Assembly: GCA_002726865.1 (NCBI GenBank)
Contig: PBSW01000015.1
Span: 1 to 40,889 of the forward strand
Origin: Candidatus Bathyarchaeota archaeon
Lineage (GTDB): Archaea > Thermoproteota > Bathyarchaeia > TCS64
Direction: 5' to 3'
Length of the DNA stretch: 40,889 nt
Both the position numbers and the translations under genes were made by a program. Numbering within the stretch: position 1 is the stretch's first letter; each line of letters opens with the position of its first letter. Positions 15,939 to 23,522 of this stretch are shown here, piece after piece. The notes beneath the pieces were generated by a model that was given only the letters and a program-made list of their open reading frames with translations, made no database searches and was not told where the DNA came from.

Positions 15939-17456
15939 TCAAGGAGAGCCATCATCTATTAGTTTGTATCCTGTCCAAAAATTGTCTCCACTATTCAGGT
16001 ATTTGTCAAGTGAGTATCCTAGACTCTCGAAACGTTGGAAAGCAAGCTCTATCTCAGCACGGGCAAACCTCACAACTTCTGATTCATCAACGGTTTTCAC
16101 TATTCTGTTCTCCATCAGAATCTTCCCGCGTACCATCGCAGTTGTGACATCGTGACCCGAACCGAAATATACCAAAAGTTGAGGAATATCCCTCAGCGGC
16201 GTATAGTGCGGACGATTTGAATTTATCAGTATGATATCAGCCTGTTTCCCCACCTCAATGGAACCTATCTCTTTTTCGAGTCCAAGAACACGGGCTGCAT
16301 CTATAGTTACCATTCTAAGAGCTTTCCCAGCGGGTAAATAACTCGGGTTTTGTTCGTGATATCTCTGGATCAGGATCTCGTTCCTCATACTAAGGAAAAG
16401 GTCATAGGACATGTGTGGCGCTGCTCCGTCAGTTGAGGTTGCGACACAAACACCACTTTTAATAAGATCAGGAACGGGACACCGTCCGTGCCTGGTGGGT
16501 TCCGTTGCGGAAGGAGCCGTGGCGATCTTTGTATCAGTCTGGGAAATGATCTCAATCTCTTTCGCAGTAAGCCCGTTGCAATGAGCAAGAACAACGTCGG
16601 GACCGAACAGTTTGAAGATATTTTCTTTCCCGAACTTTTCAAGGCCGAACTCAAGTGCATCACCATAGAGGTGAGTGTGAATTTGAACCCCATATTTGTC
16701 CGCGAGCCGCCTCATCTCCATGGCTTTTTCCAGGAGGACAGGGATGTCTTCGTCTCTATAGTTATAGGTAGCATCGTGTTTGGAGTGAGACGGCAGTCTC
16801 CCGCAAAGATACGGGAAAGAAAGGCAAACATATATCCTGCCATCCGCTTCCATGTGCCATTTTTCTATAACTTTTTTAGAATTTTCAATTGTCTCGTCAT
16901 AGGTGTAGATATGTTTTGAAGGCTTTCCATCCGCCCATATCGTTGACTCTAGACGGTTCTGTCCTGGAAGGAAGGGATCGGGAGGACCCACACCAATAAC
17001 GGCCCTAATTCCCACCTCTTTTACGGCTTTAGCATTATTGTCAGCCCAAGCGGGAGAGTCAAGTCGTGCTGGAGTCGCGCCAATAATAGAGACACCAGTT
17101 GTTGTTCCGGATTTTAACCGGTCTACAGCCGCGAGTAAACCATCGGCATACCAGAACTCCTCTGTGGATGCATTGAAGTAAAGATCGCTAGAGGGCCAAC
17201 CTTTGAATGGGTTCCAGATACCTTTTATCATCGCGTGGCCTGCATGGGCATAGGTGTCAATTAGTCCGGGCAGAATGACAGAGTTTGAAGCGTCAATTAC
17301 TCTGTCTGGATTGTATTTAGCCCCTAATTCTCCATGGGCTCCGATGTCTACGATTATCCCATTTTTGACTGCAATGGCTCCCTTTGTTATGATGTCATTT
17401 CGGGGGTTCATTGTGAGAATAGTCCCATTCTCAATGAGTAGATCTAGATCATACAT
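15939..17456 (-). CDS. Amidohydrolase (SsnA / ATZ-TRZ deaminase type) with altered HxH motif
   Basis: A 505-residue metal-dependent hydrolase of the cytosine deaminase / chlorohydrolase group. The barrel is complete: the strand-1 motif GLIDTYAHAGH, strand-5 VQIHTHLYG, strand-6 VVLAHCNG and strand-8 STDGAAP, followed by KADIILIN and the C-terminal beta sandwich (KILMENRIV). The canonical first His of HxH is Tyr69 (YAH, His71 kept), which is unusual and may weaken or change the metal site. Family members deaminate or dechlorinate N-heterocycles or hydrolyse cyclic amides. It is the third gene of a run with two AstE-like genes on the minus strand, 39 bases after the second, with its own GGGGGGAG ribosome site. 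Confidence 0.85.
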   Translation of the reverse strand: MYDLDLLIENGTILTMNPRNDIITKGAIAVKNGIIVDIGAHGELGAKYNPDRVIDASNSVILPGLIDTYAHAGHAMIKGIWNPFKGWPSSDLYFNASTEEFWYADGLLAAVDRLKSGTTTGVSIIGATPARLDSPAWADNNAKAVKEVGIRAVIGVGPPDPFLPGQNRLESTIWADGKPSKHIYTYDETIENSKKVIEKWHMEADGRIYVCLSFPYLCGRLPSHSKHDATYNYRDEDIPVLLEKAMEMRRLADKYGVQIHTHLYGDALEFGLEKFGKENIFKLFGPDVVLAHCNGLTAKEIEIISQTDTKIATAPSATEPTRHGRCPVPDLIKSGVCVATSTDGAAPHMSYDLFLSMRNEILIQRYHEQNPSYLPAGKALRMVTIDAARVLGLEKEIGSIEVGKQADIILINSNRPHYTPLRDIPQLLVYFGSGHDVTTAMVRGKILMENRIVKTVDESEVVRFARAEIELAFQRFESLGYSLDKYLNSGDNFWTGYKLIDDGSP

Positions 17457-17462
17457 CTGGAA

Positions 17463-17470
17463 CTCCCCCC
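17463..17470 (-). promoter_or_regulatory. Ribosome binding site for amidohydrolase
   Basis: GGGGGGAG stands six bases before the ATG at 17456 and supports translation within the unit shared with the AstE-like gene. Confidence 0.5.
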
Positions 17471-17495
17471 TTTTTTCATTAGGACTTGCTTATGT

Positions 17496-18509
17496 TTATG
17501 GGGGGGAGATGGAGATCAGACGTCCCCCCTCCTCTATTGGACCATAGGTTCTGATGAAAATAACTAGCCCATCTATTGGTGCTTTGATCTCTTCAATCCC
17601 TTTTGGTATAGAGTGGACCTCGGCGAGCAACTGTCCCTTTTTGACAGAATCTCCGTTATCTACAACAGGATTGAATATTCCGCCGTTGACCGTTCTAACC
17701 GTTTTGGTGCCATCCTCTAAAGGATCCACTACAATCCTCTCTCCTTGATCAACGATCTCTCCGTCCAACATTTCCATGGCTTTCATCACGTTGAGGACTC
17801 CGGTAATGAAATATTCCACGTATTCGTCTTCAGGTAAGCCAGAGCCGCCTTGTCCTGCTTCGGGATAGATTCCAGCTCTACCCTCCCTCACGGCGACAAA
17901 AGGCATTGCCAATTGGACAGGCCATCCATAGTCCTCCTCATTATCTCCTTGGATGATGCGGTCTCCCCCAAAGGCAATTGATAGTTCAAGTGATCGTTTT
18001 CCTGCTCCGTTCCCAATTTCAGGGGGGGTATAGGCCATGGGGTTATTAGACCCGCCCCGGCCTGCAGTATGCATATCGATTACACAGTCAGCCTCTGAGG
18101 CCAGCGTATTCAAGATATACTTCATTCTCTTGGAATAGGACCCTGTGGGTGATCCTGGGTGGACCCAATCGGGATCGATGGGGTCGTAGGGATTGGACCT
18201 TGATCTGAACACGTATCCTGCGGGATTCTGAACAGGTACGAGGATTAGTTCACCTTTCACATCATTAAAGTCGATTTGGTCTTGCAGCCTTAGGATAGCC
18301 TCGACTCCATTAATCTCGTCGCCATGAATTCCACCGCCGACATATAACTTAGGGCCGGCTTGTTTTCCTATGATCCGAATGACATCAATATCCACCTCTA
18401 CTCCACTTTTCATCTTTGTAGAAAAAGGAGGTACGGTATTATGGGTGCCAACAGGTGGGATAGTATGTTTCTCGTAATATTTTCCGGGCTTTAAATTTTT
18501 GGAGTTCAT
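17496..18509 (-). CDS. AstE/aspartoacylase-like M14 deacylase
   Basis: A 337-residue zinc carboxypeptidase-fold protein of the succinylglutamate desuccinylase / aspartoacylase group, which remove acyl groups from amino acids or related amines. Metal residues are present: GGGIHGDE (His62, Glu65) and IDMHTAGRGG (His147); the late EGRAGIYPEAG segment carries the candidate catalytic Glu. The C-terminal lipoyl-like barrel (GGIFNPVVDNGDSVKKG) follows. It looks catalytically intact, unlike the relative at 12406. It starts a unit with the amidohydrolase and has a TATA-like box 23-31 bases before its ATG. It is more distant from the other two AstE-like proteins in the window than they are from each other (those share a GGD motif after the His/Arg position). 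Confidence 0.85.
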   Translation of the reverse strand: MNSKNLKPGKYYEKHTIPPVGTHNTVPPFSTKMKSGVEVDIDVIRIIGKQAGPKLYVGGGIHGDEINGVEAILRLQDQIDFNDVKGELILVPVQNPAGYVFRSRSNPYDPIDPDWVHPGSPTGSYSKRMKYILNTLASEADCVIDMHTAGRGGSNNPMAYTPPEIGNGAGKRSLELSIAFGGDRIIQGDNEEDYGWPVQLAMPFVAVREGRAGIYPEAGQGGSGLPEDEYVEYFITGVLNVMKAMEMLDGEIVDQGERIVVDPLEDGTKTVRTVNGGIFNPVVDNGDSVKKGQLLAEVHSIPKGIEEIKAPIDGLVIFIRTYGPIEEGGRLISISPP

Positions 18510-18531
18510 CGTTAATTAAATAATATAATTG

Positions 18532-18540
18532 CTTTTAAAA
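18532..18540 (-). promoter_or_regulatory. TATA-like box for AstE-like/amidohydrolase unit
   Basis: TTTTAAAAG on the minus strand ends 23 bases before the ATG at 18509, consistent with a leaderless start. Confidence 0.5.
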
Positions 18541-18577
18541 ATAACTATGTCTAGATCAAATATAGTTAGACACAATT

Positions 18578-18590
18578 AAAAAAAGAAAGA
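18578..18590 (-). terminator. T-tract terminator (minus strand)
   Basis: On the minus strand a run of seven T preceded by a TC-rich stretch follows the stop of the 18602 gene within 25 bases. Confidence 0.45.
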
Positions 18591-18601
18591 AGATTTTGGG
18601 G

Positions 18602-19594
18602 TCACTCTATCTCTCGAATATCTTTACCTATCTCGTAGGTCACATCGCCTTCCCAAACTGCAGGTGAGGTGATCATATGGATGACACCGTCTGTTGGTAC
18701 CACAATTTCTTCCAAGATCTTGCCATTCAGGTTCCGAATCTCCCCTAGAACGTCCCCCTTTGTAACCAAGTCACCCCCCTTAACGTTTGAGATAAAGAAT
18801 CCGCCATGTTCTGCGTACATATGATAGGGATTAAAGACATTAGCCTTTTTTGGAATTTCCGGCTTTCCATCCATCATGTTTAGATGTTTGAGAGTATTTT
18901 GACAGCCTTTGACGACCATCTCTACTATATCTGATGTGCAGCGACCCATTCCTCCCGCTTCAGTTCCCACGGTCATTGGCATATATCGCCTCTTTCTCGG
19001 AGGCGATCCTGGGCGAGGCTTCCTGATCCCTTCCCTGATCCACTTCCAGCCGAAGTTTCTGGCCATCGCCAGGTTCTCGTCATCTCTTTGTTGGTCTCCG
19101 TATCTACCGTACATGACACCGGTCAGCACGTCTTCCTCGAGATCTCCTCCGTGGAGGTTTAGTCTAAACTGGCTCTGGGCCAAGACCTCTTTATAGAAGG
19201 TCATTGCTAGCTGGTAGCTGTGCTTAGGGACTCCAGATCCTCCTCTTGGGATTTTGTCAACATAACACCCACCTATATCCCGATAATCTATGGGGTTCCC
19301 ATGCATCCACCGTGACTCGAATGCGAGCGTGTTCACCACGGGTACAAGGATTATTTTTCCATTAATGTTGTCAGGATTTATATCCTCAATCAGCTTGAGA
19401 CACCCAGCAGGGCCATTGTATTCTGATCCATGCTCACCACCGTTTATACACAGAGTGGGGCCGTCCCCAGCCCCATTCACTAGAGTAATTGGAACTTGAT
19501 GTTTATACGCGGGCCGTTCGTGAATGTACAAATCGCCCTGTACTTTTGTTCCCTTAGACGCTTCAAGATTCTGAACTTTTAGAGTGTCAGACAT
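18602..19594 (-). CDS. AstE/aspartoacylase-like M14 deacylase
   Basis: A 330-residue relative of the genes at 12406 and 17496. The metal site is intact: NGGEHGSE gives His55 and Glu58, and NLHGGDLEED gives His148. TVGTEAGGMG carries the candidate catalytic Glu. The C-terminal barrel (GGFFISNVKGGDLVTKGDVLG) is present. It shares the GGD and 'TLKHLNMM'-type segments with the 12406 protein, which has Tyr and Arg at the two His positions, so the two are probably duplicates of which one changed. Acts in the cytoplasm (no signal peptide). The acyl-amino acid substrate is unknown. It has its own TATA-like box. Confidence 0.85.
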   Translation of the reverse strand: MSDTLKVQNLEASKGTKVQGDLYIHERPAYKHQVPITLVNGAGDGPTLCINGGEHGSEYNGPAGCLKLIEDINPDNINGKIILVPVVNTLAFESRWMHGNPIDYRDIGGCYVDKIPRGGSGVPKHSYQLAMTFYKEVLAQSQFRLNLHGGDLEEDVLTGVMYGRYGDQQRDDENLAMARNFGWKWIREGIRKPRPGSPPRKRRYMPMTVGTEAGGMGRCTSDIVEMVVKGCQNTLKHLNMMDGKPEIPKKANVFNPYHMYAEHGGFFISNVKGGDLVTKGDVLGEIRNLNGKILEEIVVPTDGVIHMITSPAVWEGDVTYEIGKDIREIE

Positions 19595-19623
19595 ATCTCA
19601 ATCAGTTGAAAGTTTCACATATC

Positions 19624-19634
19624 GAAATATAAAC
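19624..19634 (-). promoter_or_regulatory. TATA-like box for AstE-like gene
   Basis: GTTTATATTTC (minus strand) lies 30-40 bases before the ATG at 19594. Confidence 0.5.
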
Positions 19635-19755
19635 CATGTCTTGTTTTATCCCAAGGTATTACGTCGAAAGGGACACCAGTCTGATGTAGAATAGGTAGCT
19701 ATTCCCGTAAGATATTAAAATTGGATGTCGGCTTCATTGATCCCACGGATTGATC

Positions 19756-20907
19756 ATGAAGGATATATTGGAGGACATCCGAGTTCTAGACCTCACCCAG
19801 TTCTGGTTTGGCCCTTACTGTACATTACTCTTAGCGGAGATGGGAGCAGAAGTTATTCGTGTTGAACCACCTTGGGGGGGCATCGATAGAATTGCCGATG
19901 GAGCCTTATTTGGCGGATCGAGTTATACTTTTCACCATCACAATCTGAACAAGAAGGGGCTCACACTGAACCTCAAGTCACTCGAAGGGATCAAACTCTT
20001 CAAATCACTTGTGAAAGCATCAGACGTTGTCGTCCAGAACTTTAGACAGGGCAGCATGGAAAAACTTGGACTTGGTTATGAGGTGCTAAAGGGATTAAAT
20101 CCAAAAATCATCTATGCCGCTCTATCTGGATTTGGCCAGTACGGCCCATACGCCAAACGTGGCTCTTTCGCTATGATCGCCGAAGCTATGAGTGGACACA
20201 GTCGCCTAACAGGTGACCTAGTTGATCCAAACGGTCCACCACGTGAGATGGCTCAAGCATATGGAGATCTCGCCCCTGCAATTTTCGCAGCGATGAGCAT
20301 CGTTTCCGCGATACGGTACAGGGATAAAACGCAACAGGGACAGATGATAGATGTGGCACAATTGGACTGCATGGTAGCTCTGAATACGGCCACAACAGGG
20401 TATAACCTCTCCGGACTCAAGCTCTGGGAGCTGAAGGATAAGTTTCCAATGGGACGGGGTTTCGGGGGTCTAATAAAGACTGTGGACAATGGGTGGATCC
20501 GTTATGCGAGCTTCTCACCACGGATTATTGAAAGACTGAAGAGTCATCTTGGTGTTGATGAAATCGATGAAGAGAAGATTGCAGAACAAATTGGGAAAAA
20601 AAATAGAGAGGAGGCAGTGGAATTCTTCGTGAAGGCTGGAGTACCTGTAGCACCGGTTTATGATGTCGATGAAGTAGTGATAGATCCCCACTTGAAAGCC
20701 CGTGAAATGTTCGTAGATGTCAAACATCCTAAGGCAGGAGCTGTGAGAGTGCCTAACTTCCCAGTGAAATTCTCGGAGACTCCAGGAAAAATAGTTAATG
20801 CGGCCCCTCTACTTGGAGAGCACAGTAAAGAGATACTTGTAAGTTTATTAGGACTTTCGGGAGAACAAGTCTTTGAATTAGAGAAAAAGGGAGTCACTTC
20901 GACGTAG
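19756..20907 (+). CDS. Class III CoA-transferase (CaiB/BaiF family)
   Basis: A 383-residue CoA-transferase. It begins with the family signature (IRVLDLTQFWFGPYCTLLLA, then MGAEVIRVEPP), continues with VVQNFRQG and SGFGQYGP, and has Asp171 in AYGDLAPA at the position of the catalytic Asp of formyl-CoA transferase. C-terminal VKHPKAGAVRVPNFPVKF and LLGEHSKEIL are also typical. The family moves CoA between acyl-CoA and free acids (carnitine, bile acids, oxalate, arylpropionates). The ATG at 19756 is preferred over a TTG two codons earlier. Together with the enoate reductase it indicates that an acid formed in this block is activated to a CoA thioester. Confidence 0.93.
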   Translation: MKDILEDIRVLDLTQFWFGPYCTLLLAEMGAEVIRVEPPWGGIDRIADGALFGGSSYTFHHHNLNKKGLTLNLKSLEGIKLFKSLVKASDVVVQNFRQGSMEKLGLGYEVLKGLNPKIIYAALSGFGQYGPYAKRGSFAMIAEAMSGHSRLTGDLVDPNGPPREMAQAYGDLAPAIFAAMSIVSAIRYRDKTQQGQMIDVAQLDCMVALNTATTGYNLSGLKLWELKDKFPMGRGFGGLIKTVDNGWIRYASFSPRIIERLKSHLGVDEIDEEKIAEQIGKKNREEAVEFFVKAGVPVAPVYDVDEVVIDPHLKAREMFVDVKHPKAGAVRVPNFPVKFSETPGKIVNAAPLLGEHSKEILVSLLGLSGEQVFELEKKGVTST

Positions 20908-21213
20908 GAATATATAAGCATGAGAATAGTCCTCCCTATATTCTGTTTAAGATTTCATTTTGAAAATAGTTTGTAGCTAGATTATATCTAACATTAAAGC
21001 GTGTTAAAAATAGTCTTGTAACGTTCGCGAGGATTTTGATAAATAATTCAAAATAGGGGTTTAGAGGTTGACTCCGAATTTAGGCACTCACGTGCTCACG
21101 ATTAACATCTTGAACGGGTTGAATGGAGTTCCAAAGTCCCATTTTCGGGTTAAATACATAACGCCCCTTAGGTCAATAAAGCGTTATTCGTAAAACAAAA
21201 AATTAACCCTATC
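20908..21213. other. Intergenic stretch without recognisable gene
   Basis: About 300 AT-rich bases between convergent genes. The only structure seen is a short inverted repeat TAACGC...GCGTTA (about 21160-21187) that might end transcription from either side. Nothing else is supported. Confidence 0.4.
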
Positions 21214-22458
21214 TTATGTATTAATCCATTTTCTCAGCTCATATCTCCGGGCCCAAGCCCTTACTTGACCTGACTCGAGAAAATGGTTAGTCCCAACATG
21301 AGGACCCATGTATGGCTCGATATTGCCGTTAGGGAACACCCAGATGACCGACCGTTTCTTAAGCTCGGCAATAGCCTTTTCAGACTCTGCTTTTGTTATG
21401 TGCTTATCCAAAAGCTCATCGATCATCCATGTCCCTGGTCGTGGCTCACGTTCAAGAATCTTTTCGAAGAGGATGTAAGCTAAAGGCGTGAACACATGAC
21501 TGACGGAATGGGCTAGAACTGTTCCGATAATTCTCCTCAAAAGTGGGGAGAACTCAGGCTCAGGTAAGTTAACAGGATCAACAATTACCTGTTCTAAAAA
21601 TGTCCTTAGATCAACTCCTTCTTGAAGCAGGGCTGGAATTGAGTTCCAGTTTACCTTCTCAGGATCATTTTGCTTATAATGCATCAGAATCTTTACGAGG
21701 TCAAAACCACCGATGATTAAAAGGCTACAAAAGAGATGGTTGGGTCTCCGGAATAATCTGGCTGGATTAGCAACATAATCCGCGAACTCCTGACGATATA
21801 ACATGTTACGTCTAAAACCGAGATCTCCTCGACTTTCTCCGTAGATTATAAAGGCCATGAGGTTGCACAACCCCTCATCGAACCAAGGTACGAAGTTGGG
21901 AAAAGCTTGGATAGCAGGGTGAGCAAGTTCGTGAACTAGTAGAATCTCACTTTCTGGTACCAATGATGCTTCACCAATGTAGATCCCCTCGGGCATACCA
22001 TATCGATCGGCCTGCCAACGGTCGGCCCCAAAGCCTCCCCCTTTTCGCCCGGGGGTAGGATCCCAAGGCAAAGAAGTTACGATGTTAATGGGGGGCGGTT
22101 CGTACTCTACCTCAAGCTTCTTCCGGAGATTAGGGACGATTGTATCTTTTGCATAAGCCTCAAGCCTGCTCTTAATATCCCCAAAGTCTACCGAGTTTTG
22201 AGAGAGAAAGTCAACCACAGAGAAAATGTCCCGGCTTAGTAGGAGCAGGAACGCATACTCTTGATCTTTTTTCTGTTCTAGCTCATTAAGTATTTCTTGT
22301 CGAACCTGCTTCAGGGTTTGTAAAGTATCAAGGGTATAATCCTTCTCAGACAGGCAGCCCCTAGAAACGATCTCCTCATATGGATATTGTTTTGGGTAAA
22401 GAGTTGTTTGAACACGACTCAGAGCATATCTTACCGCTCCTCTCTCATCTAACTTCAT
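21214..22458 (-). CDS. HExxH zinc metalloprotease-like protein (gluzincin type)
   Basis: A 414-residue protein. LLVHELAH gives His176, Glu177 and His180, and Glu195 in PWFDEGL is correctly placed (15 residues on) as third zinc ligand, the arrangement of peptidase MA-like gluzincins. The N-terminal 120 residues are helical and charged; the C-terminal part (from about 310) is helical with a late winged-helix-like stretch (ITKAESEKAIAELKKRSV). No signal peptide or membrane segment is seen, so a cytoplasmic peptidase is likely. Family assignment beyond the zinc motif is uncertain. Divergent from the third cupin gene with about 165 bases between them. Confidence 0.75.
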   Translation of the reverse strand: MKLDERGAVRYALSRVQTTLYPKQYPYEEIVSRGCLSEKDYTLDTLQTLKQVRQEILNELEQKKDQEYAFLLLLSRDIFSVVDFLSQNSVDFGDIKSRLEAYAKDTIVPNLRKKLEVEYEPPPINIVTSLPWDPTPGRKGGGFGADRWQADRYGMPEGIYIGEASLVPESEILLVHELAHPAIQAFPNFVPWFDEGLCNLMAFIIYGESRGDLGFRRNMLYRQEFADYVANPARLFRRPNHLFCSLLIIGGFDLVKILMHYKQNDPEKVNWNSIPALLQEGVDLRTFLEQVIVDPVNLPEPEFSPLLRRIIGTVLAHSVSHVFTPLAYILFEKILEREPRPGTWMIDELLDKHITKAESEKAIAELKKRSVIWVFPNGNIEPYMGPHVGTNHFLESGQVRAWARRYELRKWINT

Positions 22459-22575
22459 ATAATCTCACTATTGGTTTGTAATCTCAACTAGAAAATAACG
22501 TTTTTGAGTCTTTTTTGGTTAAACAAAAGGCTTGCATCCGAACGCACAAGTAAAAGCTATTGGGCTAATGGCTAC

Positions 22576-22588
22576 TATAATAAATTTC
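22576..22588 (+). promoter_or_regulatory. TATA-like box for cupin paralogue 3
   Basis: TATAATAAATTTC ends 36 bases before the ATG at 22624, implying a short leader and ruling against the longer frame beginning at 22504. Confidence 0.45.
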
Positions 22589-22623
22589 AAATACAAGAAC
22601 AGAGTCGATTACTTCGATTCAAC

Positions 22624-23328
22624 ATGGGATATACAGCGAATATTGATGATGTCAAACCCGAAGAAATATCTCCGGGAGTACTAAAGAGAACACTTCTCAC
22701 TTCCAAAAATACAGGACGCGGTCCCCCTGGAGATTTAACTGCTACTCACTATACACTCACAAACGGGGGGACCTTGACTCTTGATGACCCCAACGTCGAA
22801 TACCAGGATTATATCATCTGTGGTACAGCTCGCAGTGGCAAGGGATACATCCATGCGAACACAACTATGTTTGTCCCCTCCGGTAAGAAGCATACATTTA
22901 CACATGCTGGAGAATCAGACCTTCGGATTTTATCGCATTCCTACTCAGTCCCACACCCAAGCCATAAATGGTGTAAAACTAGAACAGCCCAACTAACTTT
23001 TCCCAATGGACAACAGCAACTTATGACCGAGGAGTTCCATGGCCTCGTTGGAGCCCACAGATTCCATGCCTTAGACGTGCAAGATTATGATGTCTCTGAA
23101 CATACAAATCCTGAAGAAACCGCCTATTTCATGGCTGGTTCAGGTACAATGGGTTCTGGAGACGACGTATTTGAGTTCAAACCTGGTACTCTTGTTTACG
23201 TAGAAGAGGGCGACCTTCACTGGATTAAGCGTGATCAAAACTCATTGGTTCCACTCCACTATTTCGTGATGGAGTACACTGAACAAGACAAAATGTGGAG
23301 TTCGAGGGGTTTCCAAGGAAGCCTCTAG
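22624..23328 (+). CDS. Two-domain cupin protein, paralogue 3
   Basis: A 234-residue bicupin, the shortest of the five. Start chosen at MGYTANIDDV, which aligns with the MHVNINDV start of its relatives. Domain 1 reads VEYQDYIICG, where the other four have EYQH/EFQH/EYMH, so the conserved His is Asp here. Domain 2 keeps HTNPEE and EGDLHW. The end QDKMWSSRGFQG matches the end of paralogues 2 and 5. It stands alone, divergent from the metalloprotease and facing the S9 peptidase, with a strong T-tract after it. The loss of the first-domain His and of the long H-rich loop suggests domain 1 is structural in this copy. Confidence 0.8.
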   Translation: MGYTANIDDVKPEEISPGVLKRTLLTSKNTGRGPPGDLTATHYTLTNGGTLTLDDPNVEYQDYIICGTARSGKGYIHANTTMFVPSGKKHTFTHAGESDLRILSHSYSVPHPSHKWCKTRTAQLTFPNGQQQLMTEEFHGLVGAHRFHALDVQDYDVSEHTNPEETAYFMAGSGTMGSGDDVFEFKPGTLVYVEEGDLHWIKRDQNSLVPLHYFVMEYTEQDKMWSSRGFQGSL

Positions 23329-23370
23329 TGCCATAACATGACAAATCATCTAAAATTGATTCCAATCCCC

Positions 23371-23389
23371 CCTTTTTTCCATTTTTTTT
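23371..23389 (+). terminator. T-tract terminator after cupin paralogue 3
   Basis: Runs of six and eight T separated by CCA, about 45 bases after the stop. Confidence 0.55.
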
Positions 23390-23522
23390 ATAAAATTATA
23401 TTTAACGAATATCCGCGAATTGTTAAATAAAAAAGTAAAATAGCTTTTTTGAGGAGGATTCTTGGAGGGTATACCCTCCATTATTTCCCGAGCGTCCTGT
23501 TGATTTAATATTTAAATCGGTT

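Noticed and set aside
22504..22623. Forty-residue N-terminal extension of cupin paralogue 3
   Set aside because: It has no counterpart in the other four cupins and would include the probable promoter.
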